Notes: generated by a model from the sequence alone, not told the origin. 35,223 nucleotides of DNA from Lachnospiraceae bacterium (GCA_015057955.1 SVDE01000013.1:1-35223); one strand, 5' to 3'. Shown: positions 15,147 through 24,330, counted from the stretch's first letter. A program made the numbers and translations.

Positions 15147-16034
15147 ATGGGGGTTTTGAAATTGAACAGCAATTTTGAGATTAACGAAAATGTATTACGA
15201 AAATATACGGGATCAGATGCTGAAGTATGTGTGCCTGAAGGCATAATAAAGATCGGCGCCGGTGCTTTTAAAAGGTCTGAAGCGATCTCAGCGACATTGC
15301 CTGAAGGGCTTATCACCATAGGAGATGATGCGTTCCTGGAATGCCGGAAACTGGAAAAGATAAACATTCCATCAACTGTCCGCGTAATAGAATTTCAGGC
15401 TTTCAGCGGCTGTGAAAGCCTTCGTGAGATCAGTATTCCGGATTCTGTTGAGCTGATCGGGTCATATGCATTCATGAACTGTAAAAGCCTGAAGGAGATC
15501 ACCCTTCCTGGTAACAACTGCTCTGTCTGTGATGACGCGTTCCGCGGGAGCGGCATGGAAAAGCTTATAGTTCTGGAAGGAAAGACTGAACTCGGGAACA
15601 GAATGTGCTATGGCTGCAGTGAGTTAAAGACTGTTATCCTTCCGGAAAGCATTGAGACCATAGGAAACGGAACATTTACAAACTGCTCCAGCCTTTCTGA
15701 CATCAATCTGCCGGATGGCATAACATCAATAGGCTCATCCGCTTTCCTGATGTGTGAAAAACTGGGGAATGTAAAACTGCCTAAAAATATAAGAAAGATC
15801 GGTAACCTCGCGTTTGGCGGGTGCAACATGACCGAAGTCGTGATACCCGACGGAATGATGACTCTCGATAAATGTCCGTTCGGGGTCGATCTGAAGAAGA
15901 TCACTCTTCCCGACAGTATTGTACAGATAGATCTGGATACATTTACCGGATGCAGGAACCTTGAGGATATAGAGTTCTCAAAAGCAAACGATTTCATGTA
16001 CTGCTTCCTTGAAACTCCGTTTTCAAAGAAATAA
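15147..16034 (+). CDS. BspA-type leucine-rich-repeat protein without signal peptide
   Basis: A 295-residue protein made almost entirely of BspA-like (LRR_5) repeats. About ten units follow the pattern I-x-IG-x-x-AF-x-x-C-x-x-L-x-x-I-x-LP-x-x-(V/I), for example IGDDAFLECRKLEKINIP and IGSYAFMNCKSLKEITLP. Many BspA-type proteins are surface adhesins, but this one has no signal peptide or membrane span and is probably cytoplasmic. I take ATG at 15147 because a promoter ends at 15128; the longer frame from 15066 overlaps the promoter and MarR operators. The ribosome binding site is weak (GAAAGTG). It is divergent from the MarR operon, and its role is unknown. Confidence 0.82.
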   Translation: MGVLKLNSNFEINENVLRKYTGSDAEVCVPEGIIKIGAGAFKRSEAISATLPEGLITIGDDAFLECRKLEKINIPSTVRVIEFQAFSGCESLREISIPDSVELIGSYAFMNCKSLKEITLPGNNCSVCDDAFRGSGMEKLIVLEGKTELGNRMCYGCSELKTVILPESIETIGNGTFTNCSSLSDINLPDGITSIGSSAFLMCEKLGNVKLPKNIRKIGNLAFGGCNMTEVVIPDGMMTLDKCPFGVDLKKITLPDSIVQIDLDTFTGCRNLEDIEFSKANDFMYCFLETPFSKK

Positions 16035-16091
16035 GGTTCTGCTGCATCCGGCATTACGGGAGCTATTATATAGAAAAAATCAAATTGTATC

Positions 16092-17267
16092 TCAGTTCTT
16101 TTTCCATGCAAAAAGCCAATCTCTGGCTGCCTCAGCCTGATATGTAAGCTCCCAGCCTCTGGAATGATGCTCTATATCGGCATGATTGCTGCTATCGTCA
16201 TCCCAGACTGTTTCCTTGTCAAAAGGAGCCAGCACAATATTCGCATCTATGCTCTCATTACGTATCTTTTCGTTTATAATATCCCAGCCGTCACGGTAAT
16301 TAAGATCGATCCTTGCAACTGAAGCTCCGTTCCGCTCCAGATTGTCTGCTATGGCAGTCATACCCGGAAATTCCTTCAGTCCTCCGCTGCTGAGTCCCAT
16401 ATAGATCCTGCTGTTTTTAAGCCTGCCGACTTTTTCCGGATCCCACATCCCCGAAACACACATTGAAGCTGCAAGGAGATCAGGGAATCTGCAGTTCATC
16501 TCAAAAGTGGCCATACAGCCCTGGGACTGACCTGTCATGTAGATCCTGCACCGATCGACCTGATTGCCTTCTGCAATACTGTCTATCAGCTCTTTGATCT
16601 GGTCAAATTCCGGAACAACATTATAATTATCATCTGTCAGACGGATCTCTATTGGTATCTGTATGGCAAGGACATAGCATGGATGCTTCTTCTGGTTCTC
16701 CTCTTCGGCCCATACTGTAGCTCCGATGCCCTGGGAAAGAGTGACCAGTACGTCAGGTCCGTTCGCTGAGGCATCTGCTATGAAGACCACCAGCGGATAC
16801 TTTTCCCCGGGTGTCAGATCCGGAGTAAAGAGATTATACTCAAAGGCTCCATACCTGCCCTGGGTGAACCGGTCAATGACCTTTTCCACAGCTTTTGAAG
16901 AAGTGATCTCTCCCACTCCGGGGATATCCGCGGTCACCTCTATGGGCCTGCGATTTTTCGGATGAATACGGGGGCCGTGTCCCTTAGGCTTTCCGGGGCC
17001 TCCCGGACCTGTCGGACCTTTCGGACCTCCGGGACCTCCCGGGCCTCCTGCCGGCTTCTTGAACTTCGGCAGAACATTTGCCTGTTCATCATCTTCAGAA
17101 AGGCAAAGCGTTATGATATCTCCATCCTGCTCACAGCCTGTGATGGTCCGGTCTTTCACCGTGATCTGCGCAGCATCAACAAATGTTCCGTTCAATTCTA
17201 TGATCGCTTTTACTATGCGTTCTCCATCAGGTCTGGGTTCTGCGACCGCAGTAACAATAGGTGTCAT
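16092..17267 (-). CDS. Cytoplasmic alpha/beta hydrolase (esterase) with collagen-like Gly-Pro linker
   Basis: A 391-residue protein without a signal peptide. Residues 1-70 form a small beta-rich domain (ITVKDRTITGCEQDGDIITLCL). Residues about 73-100 are a Gly-Pro-rich linker of GGPGGPKGPTGPGG type. Residues 105-391 are an alpha/beta hydrolase: YNLFTPDLTPGEKYPLVVFI as the first strands, then nucleophile elbow GQSQG with S248, and a C-terminal region with several His and Asp residues (SNHADIEHHSRGW) for the rest of the triad. The fold resembles the PHB-depolymerase/feruloyl-esterase-like group. AGGAGGT precedes the ATG. It lies 23 bases after the second transporter ATPase, so it is last in the Opp operon. 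Near a tannase and phenol-type enzymes, it may cleave imported aromatic esters. That substrate is inference. Confidence 0.8.
   Translation of the reverse strand: MTPIVTAVAEPRPDGERIVKAIIELNGTFVDAAQITVKDRTITGCEQDGDIITLCLSEDDEQANVLPKFKKPAGGPGGPGGPKGPTGPGGPGKPKGHGPRIHPKNRRPIEVTADIPGVGEITSSKAVEKVIDRFTQGRYGAFEYNLFTPDLTPGEKYPLVVFIADASANGPDVLVTLSQGIGATVWAEEENQKKHPCYVLAIQIPIEIRLTDDNYNVVPEFDQIKELIDSIAEGNQVDRCRIYMTGQSQGCMATFEMNCRFPDLLAASMCVSGMWDPEKVGRLKNSRIYMGLSSGGLKEFPGMTAIADNLERNGASVARIDLNYRDGWDIINEKIRNESIDANIVLAPFDKETVWDDDSSNHADIEHHSRGWELTYQAEAARDWLFAWKKN
16974..17052 (-). repeat. Gly-Pro-rich coding repeat in the alpha/beta hydrolase
   Basis: Short repeats of GGACCTCC/GGACCTTTC type (plus reading) encode GGPGGPGGPKGPTGPGGPGKP. 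The unit is a collagen-like GGP/GPx run and may act as a flexible linker. Confidence 0.75.
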
Positions 17268-17290
17268 ATATGATCTACCTCCTGTATAAT

Positions 17291-18250
17291 TTAAAAATCT
17301 CCATTCAACTCGGCTGCACGGCAGCAGGAAACAAAATGCCCCGGCATGATTTCTTTAAGTTCCTGTGGTCTGCCGCACTCTTCCTGTGCATACGGGCATC
17401 TGGGAGCGAATCTGCATCCGGGTTTAGGGTTTACCGGATTTGACAATTCGCCTTTCAGGATTATCCTTTTCCTCTCCTTATGTACATTTGCCACCGGGAT
17501 AGCGGAAAGCAGTGCCTTGGTATACGGGTGAATGGGTTTGGCGAACAGTTCTTTTGATCCGCTGGTCTCTACCAGCTGGCCAAGATACATTACACTTATA
17601 TGGTCAGAAATAAACCTGACCACAGATAGGTCATGAGTTACAAACATGTATGTAAGCTTGTATTCGCTCTGCAGGTCCTTGAGAAGGTTCAGGACCTGTG
17701 CCTGGATAGACACATCCAGCGCGGAAACAGGCTCATCGCAGACTATGAACTTTGGATTGATGGCAAGTGCCCTTCCAATAGCGACCCGCTGTCTTCGTCC
17801 TCCATCCATTTCATGGGGATAAGCCATCCTGAGCCTTTGGGATATTCCTACCAGATCCATCAGCCTTTCAATCTCTCCGCTCAAAGTTTTTCTGGTGACA
17901 TCTCCTGATCTGAGCAGCACCTCTTTCAGTGTATCTTCGACCGTAAATCTCGGGTTCAGTGATGAAAACGGATCCTGGAATATGATCTGCATTTCCTTTC
18001 GCAGCTCTGCCAGCTGCAGGGAATTTACTTTTGTGATATCCTTCCCTTTATAGAACATCCTGCCTCCGGTGGGCTCCTGCAGATGGATGATAGTACGTCC
18101 CAGTGTGCTCTTTCCGCAGCCTGATTCACCGACTACTCCCATAGTCGTGCCTTCTTCAAATTTCATGTTGATATCATCAACAGCATGAAGCAGGCCGCCT
18201 GATGTATTAAAGTATTTTTTCAGACCTGAAATCTCTACTAATGCTGCCAT
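17291..18250 (-). CDS. Opp/Dpp-type ABC transporter ATPase, second subunit (DppF/OppF-like)
   Basis: A 319-residue ATPase. Walker A is GESGCGKST and Walker B is FIVCDEPVSALD, with switch VTHDLSVV. The signature motif reads MDGGRRQRV rather than LSGGQ, a change common in this subgroup. The C-terminal oligopeptide domain with Cys residues (CRFAPRCPYAQEECG) may hold an Fe-S cluster. The start is ATG at 18250, with GGAGAA upstream; it lies one base after the partner's stop, so the two are coupled. An in-frame ATG at 18268 is rejected because it lies inside the partner's end and lacks a good site. It powers import with the partner ATPase, the two permeases and a lipoprotein receptor. Confidence 0.94.
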   Translation of the reverse strand: MAALVEISGLKKYFNTSGGLLHAVDDINMKFEEGTTMGVVGESGCGKSTLGRTIIHLQEPTGGRMFYKGKDITKVNSLQLAELRKEMQIIFQDPFSSLNPRFTVEDTLKEVLLRSGDVTRKTLSGEIERLMDLVGISQRLRMAYPHEMDGGRRQRVAIGRALAINPKFIVCDEPVSALDVSIQAQVLNLLKDLQSEYKLTYMFVTHDLSVVRFISDHISVMYLGQLVETSGSKELFAKPIHPYTKALLSAIPVANVHKERKRIILKGELSNPVNPKPGCRFAPRCPYAQEECGRPQELKEIMPGHFVSCCRAAELNGDF

Positions 18251-18251
18251 A

Positions 18252-19238
18252 TCAATTCTCCGTTTCATTTAATCTGCCTGCTTTTAAGCAGCGGCAGGTG
18301 TGTGTTCCTTCAAGATGCGTAAGAGGGATCTCCGCTTCTGCGCATGCATCCGCAGCGTGAGGACATCTGGGATAGAACTTACATCCCTTTGGAAGATCCG
18401 TGGGATTGGGCATCATCCCGCTCATGGGATGGAGTCTTTCCTCATCAGACTCCATATCCGGCAGTGAACCGAACAGGCCTATCGTGTAAGGATGGGAAGG
18501 ATTATCAAATATTTCATATTTGTCTCCATATTCAACGATCTGTCCGGCATATATGATGGCAACGTTATCGCAGGTCTCTGCGACAATACCCAGGTCATGA
18601 GTGATCAGTATCATGGATGTTCCGCGCTGGCTCTTCAGTTCATCCATCATCTCGAGTACCTGCGCCTGGATAGTCACGTCCAAAGCTGATGTCGGCTCAT
18701 CCGCAAGGATCAGGTCGGGTTCACAGGCCAGTGCGATCGCAATGATTACCCTCTGCTTCATTCCTCCCGAAAACTGATGCGGATAATCTCTGGCCCTGCT
18801 TTTAGGTATACCTACGACTTCCAGCATATCCGCAGCTTTATGGAGCGCCTCCTTTTTGCTGCAGCCGTCGTGTCTCCTTATTCCATCCGCAATCTGGTTT
18901 GCCACACGCATGGTTGGATTGAGCGATGTCATAGGATCCTGGAATATCATGGAGATCTTCCTGCCCCGGATCTTCCGCATTTCAGATTCTTCGACCTGCA
19001 TCAGGTCTTCTCCTTCGAACCAGATCTCACCGTTGCGTACTTTTGCAGGAGGATTTGGAAGTATCCTGAGAATGGATTTAGCTATGGATGTTTTTCCTGC
19101 GCCGGTCTCTCCCACGAGCCCCAGCGTCTTTCCCTTTTCCAGTTCAAATGAGACTCCGTTTACAGCATGTATGGTCTCTTTGTTGGATGTGTATTCCACT
19201 ACCAGGTCCTTAACTGATAAAAAGCTGTTTTCGTCCAT
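18252..19238 (-). CDS. Opp/Dpp-type ABC transporter ATPase, first subunit (DppD/OppD-like)
   Basis: A 328-residue ATPase with Walker A GETGAGKTS, Q-loop IFQDPMTSLNP, signature FSGGMKQRV, Walker B LILADEPTSALD and switch ITHDLGIV. The C-terminal region has the Cys-containing CKFYPRCPHAADAC stretch seen in this family. It follows the permease gene by 19 bases and sits one base before the second ATPase. It belongs to the peptide/nickel importer group (OppABCDF). The cargo is not shown by this subunit. Confidence 0.95.
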   Translation of the reverse strand: MDENSFLSVKDLVVEYTSNKETIHAVNGVSFELEKGKTLGLVGETGAGKTSIAKSILRILPNPPAKVRNGEIWFEGEDLMQVEESEMRKIRGRKISMIFQDPMTSLNPTMRVANQIADGIRRHDGCSKKEALHKAADMLEVVGIPKSRARDYPHQFSGGMKQRVIIAIALACEPDLILADEPTSALDVTIQAQVLEMMDELKSQRGTSMILITHDLGIVAETCDNVAIIYAGQIVEYGDKYEIFDNPSHPYTIGLFGSLPDMESDEERLHPMSGMMPNPTDLPKGCKFYPRCPHAADACAEAEIPLTHLEGTHTCRCLKAGRLNETEN

Positions 19239-19257
19239 TATTTATTTTCTCCTTTCA

Positions 19258-20148
19258 TCAGTCCCTGAGTTTGGGATCGAGTGCATCTCTGAGTCCATCG
19301 CCGAACAGGTTCAATGCCAGGACGAAGATCGCGAGGAACAGTCCCGGGAACAGTATCTGGAAAGGCGCACTTCTGACCATTGAGTTGGCATCTGAGATCA
19401 TAGCGCCCCATTCAGGTGAAGGAGGACGGATACCCAGATTGATAAAACTCAGGTTTGCTGCCATCATGATGGTCCCGCCTACGCCCATGGTAGATGAGAC
19501 TATCAATGGTGAGATCGTATTTGGCAGGATATGTACGAACATCAGTTTTATTTTCGGGCAGTTAGTTGCCTGGGCTGCTTCTACATATTCCAGCCTCCTC
19601 TGGCTCAGAAATTGCGCCCTTAAAAGTCTCGCGTTCAACGTTATCCTTCCAAAGCCCAGTGCAATGATCGTCTGAATAAAACCACTTCCCAGAACAATGG
19701 AAATAATAATGGCAAGAAGCATGGCCGGTATCGACTGTATAAGGTCTCCAAGCCTCATAATGAGCTCTTCCACCCAGCCGCCGAAATATCCTGCTATGCA
19801 TCCCAGAATAACTCCGAAAACCAGACCGAGCGCAACCGCTCCAAGTCCCAGGCCAAGGGAATATCTGGTCCCCACAAACAGACGGGTCAGAATATCCCTT
19901 CCGAATTGATCGGTCCCGCACAGATGCGCCATGGAAGGCAACTGGTTCTTCTCAACAAGATTGAATTCTGCATAGTTATAAGGTGTCAGTAATGGAGCAA
20001 ATACCGCGATCAGAATATATATGATAAATATCACCATTCCTATGACAGCCAGCTTATTGCGCATCAGACGGCGCATCACTTCAATAAACTGGCTCTGCTT
20101 TCTGGTCTTTCCACCAGCTATCGCACCTGTCATCGTCTTATCATGCAT
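19258..20148 (-). CDS. Opp/Dpp-type ABC transporter permease C
   Basis: A 296-residue permease. An N-terminal cytoplasmic segment (about 1-35) is followed by a first span (LAVIGMVIFIIYILIAVFAPLL), the DppC hallmark GTDQFGRDILTRLFVGTRYSL, and four to five further spans. The EAA loop (LEYVEAAQATNCPKIKLMFVHILPN) contacts the ATPases. The start is ATG at 20148, with AAGGAGGTG upstream, overlapping the end of permease B by eight bases. Length and order are standard. Confidence 0.95.
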   Translation of the reverse strand: MHDKTMTGAIAGGKTRKQSQFIEVMRRLMRNKLAVIGMVIFIIYILIAVFAPLLTPYNYAEFNLVEKNQLPSMAHLCGTDQFGRDILTRLFVGTRYSLGLGLGAVALGLVFGVILGCIAGYFGGWVEELIMRLGDLIQSIPAMLLAIIISIVLGSGFIQTIIALGFGRITLNARLLRAQFLSQRRLEYVEAAQATNCPKIKLMFVHILPNTISPLIVSSTMGVGGTIMMAANLSFINLGIRPPSPEWGAMISDANSMVRSAPFQILFPGLFLAIFVLALNLFGDGLRDALDPKLRD

Positions 20149-21130
20149 TTGACCGCACCTCCTTACCATGACCTGCCCTGTAACGTTCCTTCTTTGCACG
20201 GCTCGAATACTGTGCCATGATCCTCGGATCGACAAATGCAAATATCAGGTCTACGATCAGCATTATCAGACAGAAAGCAATGGAGAGAACTACGACAGTT
20301 CCCCTTATTACAGCATAATCACGTCCACCGATAGCCTGGATCATATACTGGCCTATACCCGGTATGGAAAACAGGCTCTCAATTACTATGGCTCCTCCCA
20401 GGCTGCTGGCAAAACTGTTGCCTGCGGTCTGGATAAGCGGGATCAATGCGTTCGGAAGAGCGTATTTGAACATTATCTCGCCCTCTTTCAGCCCCTTTGC
20501 CCTGCCTGTCGTCACATAATCGCTTTTAATAACTTCAAGCATGCTGGAACGTGCCTGTCTGGCCATCTGGGCCACACCCCTTAAGGAGACGAGTATTACC
20601 GGAAGTATCCAGCCCGTCCAGGTGGAGATACCTGAAGAAGGCAGAAGATGTAATTTATTTGAGAAGATAAGGACCATCTCTATGCCAAGCCAGAAAGCCG
20701 GGGCTGAAACGCCTATGAGCGCGAAGAGCATGCAAAGCTGGTCCTGCCATCTGTTTCTTTTAATGGCGGCGATCATGCCCAAAGGAATACCGACTATCAG
20801 CTCCAGAACGATCGCAAACACAGCCAGCAGCAGCGTTTTGGGAAACCGCATCGCAAGTTCATGGGAAATGCTGATATCATTAACATATGAATTACCAAGA
20901 TCAAAGCGGATAAATGTATTGAACATAAAACGTCCCAGCTGTACAAAATAAGGCTGATCAAGCCCCAGCTGTACTTCAAGCGTATGGATGTTTTCTTCGG
21001 ATGCGCCTGGTCCCAGGATGATCTCCGCGGGATTCCCCGGGCTGAAATACATGACTGTAAATACCACGACTGCCACCAGCAGTACGACCGGGATGATCGT
21101 CAGAATTCGTTTTAAAATATATCGAATCAT
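20141..21130 (-). CDS. Opp/Dpp-type ABC transporter permease B
   Basis: A 329-residue permease opening MIRYILKRILTIIPVVLLVAVVVF and with six spans. The EAA loop lies near LEVIKSDYVTTGRAKGLKEGEIMFKYALPNAL, and the family-specific ESLFSIPGIGQYMIQAIGGRDY stretch is near the C-terminal third. The start is ATG at 21130, after a GGGGGA site; a longer reading from 21214 is rejected as it would begin inside the preceding gap without a site. The gap from the receptor gene is 84 bases. Confidence 0.95.
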   Translation of the reverse strand: MIRYILKRILTIIPVVLLVAVVVFTVMYFSPGNPAEIILGPGASEENIHTLEVQLGLDQPYFVQLGRFMFNTFIRFDLGNSYVNDISISHELAMRFPKTLLLAVFAIVLELIVGIPLGMIAAIKRNRWQDQLCMLFALIGVSAPAFWLGIEMVLIFSNKLHLLPSSGISTWTGWILPVILVSLRGVAQMARQARSSMLEVIKSDYVTTGRAKGLKEGEIMFKYALPNALIPLIQTAGNSFASSLGGAIVIESLFSIPGIGQYMIQAIGGRDYAVIRGTVVVLSIAFCLIMLIVDLIFAFVDPRIMAQYSSRAKKERYRAGHGKEVRSNA

Positions 21131-21214
21131 GTTTGTCCCCCTTTTTATGCAATAAAATGACAATACCGGCACAGGGATACAATCCATGTGCCGGAATGTC
21201 AGGCTTGATTGCAA

Positions 21215-22978
21215 TTATTTGCCTGAGTTTGCCCAATCGTATGTAAGCGCTCCAATATTAAGAAAGCCTTTGGCTCCGATGGCAGCGCCGGTATTATGGA
21301 TCCAGCCTGCGGCTGCTCCGTAAGAAACCTCATAGAACAGGCACTTCAGATAGCAGTTGTCATCTATGAACTGCTGAAATGCTCTGACGGTATCATCATT
21401 ATGTGTTTCTTCCGCCATAACAGGCTCGATATACTTGTCGATCTCACCGGTATAATCATGGAAAATGTTGTATCCCTGGACTTTTGTATTGGATACATCA
21501 TTCCAGTTGTAGCAGGAAGTTGTTCTGGTAGTAAGCTGACCGTTTACAATGGTGATATCAAAAGTATCCGGGCTCTTTTTGGTGGATGTATAGGTTCCCC
21601 TGTCATATGAAGTAAGGGTTACACAGTTGGGATTTCCTGTAAGGATACCAATAAAGTTCTGGATGGTAAGAGCTGTTGCCTCGGCAGTATCTTCATTCTG
21701 ATACAAAAGCTCCAGGCTCAGGTCAGAAGCTTTCATTCCTGTCTCTTCTTCAAATTTCTTGAGATAGTCCTTGGCAGTATCCATGTTGTAATTGAAATAC
21801 TCGCGGTCTGTCCATTCATCCAGATAGTCAAAGAATGTCCAGAATGACCAGCAGGTTGCTACTCCTCCTCTGTTGTCACAGGCAGCGGACAGGCAGCTTT
21901 CAGAATCAATGGCATAGGCAATTGCCTCGCGGAGGTTCTTGTTCTGGCAGACAGAGTTCTCACTTGTGTTGAAAGCAATGGAGTAAGATCCATCCCAGTA
22001 GAAGAATGTCTTTACCGTATCACTGTTTTCGAAAGATTCAACATCTTCTGAAGAAATGGCACGTGCTATGTCGATCTCCCCGTTTTCAAGAGCAAGCTCC
22101 ATGGAGGTGATGTTGTTGATTATCCTATAGGTCACCTTGTCGATGTTGGAATAATCCCACATTCCGCAGTATCCTGCTTTTACATCCTTGCTCTCATTTG
22201 CCGCATCGTTCCAATAGCTGTCTGCTTTAACAAATACAGCTTCAGATCCCTGGGTATAGCTTTCAAGCACCATAGGGCTGGTGCCTACGGGAGTTGTCTG
22301 CATTCCGTCGGGAGATGCTTCATAAGATTCCTTTGTAACCATGTTGATGGCTGCGCAGATATCAGAGAACCCGCCGACATTGTCGCTGGAAAGTTTCATG
22401 ACAAAAGTCAGATCATCTTCCTGCTCCATGCTCTCTATGATAGCTACCTGGCCCAGACGGCCCTGGTCAATACATGTCTGATATGAGAAGATAGCATCCT
22501 CTGCTGTAAAAGGATTGCCTGCAGTATCAACAATGCCCTCACGTATCTTTATACGATATTCACCATTACCTATACGTTCGGTGCTTTCAGCAAGCACGTT
22601 GTAATGAACGATCTCATATGTTTCCTGGTTTGCTATATCTGCTGTCAGGGCCTGATAGATAACAGGTGCCATGTTCTGACGTCCGCCGCTGAATGATCCC
22701 CAAGGATCCCATGTGCCTATATCTGCGCTGATCCCGACCACCAGTTCCTTTGGTCCGTCGAACGGAGCAAATGTTTCCTCTTCGAACGCAGGCTCTGTCG
22801 TTACATCTTCAGCAGCCACTACTTCTGCTTTATGAGCTGTTGTGGCCTCTGTAACCTGCTGTGCCTCACTGTTTCCCTGTGCAGCACCGTTCTGTGTATT
22901 ATCTGAGGTGCCCGATGAACAAGCTGCCAATGACAATATCATTACTGCGGTTAATACTAATGCTGTCAGTTTTTTCAT
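21215..22978 (-). CDS. Opp/Dpp-type substrate-binding lipoprotein (SBP family 5)
   Basis: A 587-residue protein. The signal ends in lipobox LSLAAC (C21 or so), then a Gln/Glu/Thr-rich linker to about residue 75. The solute-binding domain begins KELVVGISADIGTWDPWGSFSGG. It has the family pattern YRIKIREGIVDTAGNPFTAEDAIFSYQ, NKNLREAIAYAIDSESCL and a Trp-rich C-terminal lobe. The start is ATG at 22978, preceded by GAGGAGAAG. Family members bind peptides, nickel complexes or other solutes. Genes around it (amidohydrolase, hydrolase, tannase) suggest the ligand may be an aromatic ester or conjugate, though a peptide is equally possible. Confidence 0.93.
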   Translation of the reverse strand: MKKLTALVLTAVMILSLAACSSGTSDNTQNGAAQGNSEAQQVTEATTAHKAEVVAAEDVTTEPAFEEETFAPFDGPKELVVGISADIGTWDPWGSFSGGRQNMAPVIYQALTADIANQETYEIVHYNVLAESTERIGNGEYRIKIREGIVDTAGNPFTAEDAIFSYQTCIDQGRLGQVAIIESMEQEDDLTFVMKLSSDNVGGFSDICAAINMVTKESYEASPDGMQTTPVGTSPMVLESYTQGSEAVFVKADSYWNDAANESKDVKAGYCGMWDYSNIDKVTYRIINNITSMELALENGEIDIARAISSEDVESFENSDTVKTFFYWDGSYSIAFNTSENSVCQNKNLREAIAYAIDSESCLSAACDNRGGVATCWSFWTFFDYLDEWTDREYFNYNMDTAKDYLKKFEEETGMKASDLSLELLYQNEDTAEATALTIQNFIGILTGNPNCVTLTSYDRGTYTSTKKSPDTFDITIVNGQLTTRTTSCYNWNDVSNTKVQGYNIFHDYTGEIDKYIEPVMAEETHNDDTVRAFQQFIDDNCYLKCLFYEVSYGAAAGWIHNTGAAIGAKGFLNIGALTYDWANSGK

Positions 22979-23002
22979 TTTCTTCTCCTCGTTATTATGT
23001 TT

Positions 23003-23030
23003 CCGGACCTGCAGCAAACCACAGTCCCGG
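23003..23030 (-). other. Intercistronic hairpin before the substrate-binding protein
   Basis: CCGGAC (23003-23008) can pair with GTCCCGG (23024-23030) with one bulged base, in the 83-base gap between the amidohydrolase and the receptor gene. No T-run follows. Such stems often protect or process mRNA so that the receptor is made in excess. Confidence 0.4.
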
Positions 23031-23061
23031 ATTGGTATACCTGAAAGTTTTAATGATCAGA

Positions 23062-24249
23062 TCACTCTTCGTTCCATGGTTCATCACTACGGTTCCAAGG
23101 ATCCAGATCTGAACCGAGGTTGATGCCGACACCCGATATAAAATCAACGTTCGGAGGACAGGTGAATCCCGTACGCGGAGATCTTCCTGAGCCGTACATG
23201 ATTTCTTCAGGCATGATATTGCGGTCAGGACGGCCTGTCATAAATGTTACAGCCTCAGGTACAGGCAGCTTGTACAGACGGCATGCATTACCGCCTACGA
23301 TCAGGTCGATCTCGTCCTGTGTGCACATATTCATATCAAGCAGCTTGTAGATCTGATGTGTTGTCCATCCGTAATAGTTAGGCTGATAGTGAACTTCCCT
23401 GGTGCCTGTCCATACCCAGTTGTTGCGGTTGTGAAGCACCCTGTTGGTCTCTGTAAGGACTGCGCCGGGGTTGATCTGCGGATACCACAGATGGCTGCCT
23501 GTATCACCGCCGCCCCAGATAAGCTTTGATGCGCCTACATCAGGGTTGCGGAGAGCGTACTCATAGTATTCAGCTTTCCAGTAACCGGTCTCCAGATATA
23601 CATTTTCGAAATCACCCGCCAGCTGGCATGCACGTTCAATCATATATCCCTTGTAGCCGCCGCCATGTGCGATGATGACCTTGAAATCAGGATACTTTCT
23701 GCATACTTCCATCATCATTGAAAGAGGCTGGTCAATGTTATACGGGTTGTATTCATGGTTGAAGCACGGGATATCCCATGAAACGCAGAATTCCGCGATC
23801 TCACACCACTCTTTGAACCTCTTGGAAACAGATGGCCTGTCACGGACCAGAGTCATATTTCCCGGAGGAAATTCTCCGATACCGCAGAAAATATCTCTGT
23901 CAGCCCTTAAATAACCATCGATCTCCTTGAGGGAGTCTGACATCTTCCATTTCTTCTCGCCATGAGCGCAGGCAAGCCTGGTCTCGGTGTCCAGGGCACA
24001 TGTCCTGAAACGGTCGGGATGCTTACGGCAGATATCAGCATACTCAGATGCATGTGTACCTATAAAACTGGGCAGAAGGATACCCATATCTATACCATAT
24101 GCATCCATATCCCATAAGGCCTGTGCGGAGTTATCGGTAGACTCGACCTCTGCCATGATCCCCGTAACCCCTGACTTGGAGTTTTTCTTTGCGGCATCTT
24201 TTTTACCGCAATGAATATGTCCATCAACTACAAAACGACCGATTTTCAT
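23062..24249 (-). CDS. Amidohydrolase-family metal enzyme, ACMSD/resorcylate-decarboxylase type
   Basis: A 395-residue soluble protein of the PF04909 (amidohydrolase 2) type. Candidate metal ligands are visible: HxH at H11 and H13 (VDGHIHCG), H165 in FNHEYNPY, H195 in IIAHGGG, and D249 in WGGGDTG. The family contains non-oxidative decarboxylases of aromatic acids (2,6-dihydroxybenzoate, 5-carboxyvanillate, ACMSD) as well as hydrolases. AAGGAGAT precedes the ATG. It is first of an operon with the Opp transporter, driven from a promoter that shares a 45-bp element with the tannase promoter. In this setting an aromatic acid decarboxylase, perhaps for gallate, is attractive but untested. The C-terminal 60 residues (Pro/Gly/Arg-rich, NIMPEEIMYGSGRSPRTG) look unusual for the family. 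Confidence 0.82.
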   Translation of the reverse strand: MKIGRFVVDGHIHCGKKDAAKKNSKSGVTGIMAEVESTDNSAQALWDMDAYGIDMGILLPSFIGTHASEYADICRKHPDRFRTCALDTETRLACAHGEKKWKMSDSLKEIDGYLRADRDIFCGIGEFPPGNMTLVRDRPSVSKRFKEWCEIAEFCVSWDIPCFNHEYNPYNIDQPLSMMMEVCRKYPDFKVIIAHGGGYKGYMIERACQLAGDFENVYLETGYWKAEYYEYALRNPDVGASKLIWGGGDTGSHLWYPQINPGAVLTETNRVLHNRNNWVWTGTREVHYQPNYYGWTTHQIYKLLDMNMCTQDEIDLIVGGNACRLYKLPVPEAVTFMTGRPDRNIMPEEIMYGSGRSPRTGFTCPPNVDFISGVGINLGSDLDPWNRSDEPWNEE

Positions 24250-24300
24250 AAAAATCTCCTTTCTGTATTTACTTGTCAGTTGATATTTTTCCTTAAAAAA

Positions 24301-24330
24301 ACTATAACAACGGGGTCCTAATTCTGTAAA
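24301..24330 (-). promoter_or_regulatory. Promoter of the amidohydrolase-Opp operon
   Basis: Minus strand: TTTACA (24330-24325), 18-base spacer, TATAGT (24306-24301). The -35 box is the edge of the 45-bp shared element, as at the tannase promoter. A weak -35 fits a promoter needing an activator. Confidence 0.6.

Noticed and set aside
16092-24249. Horizontally moved island with mobile-element ends
   Set aside because: No transposase, integrase, tRNA end or direct repeats seen in the window; base use looks like the neighbours.
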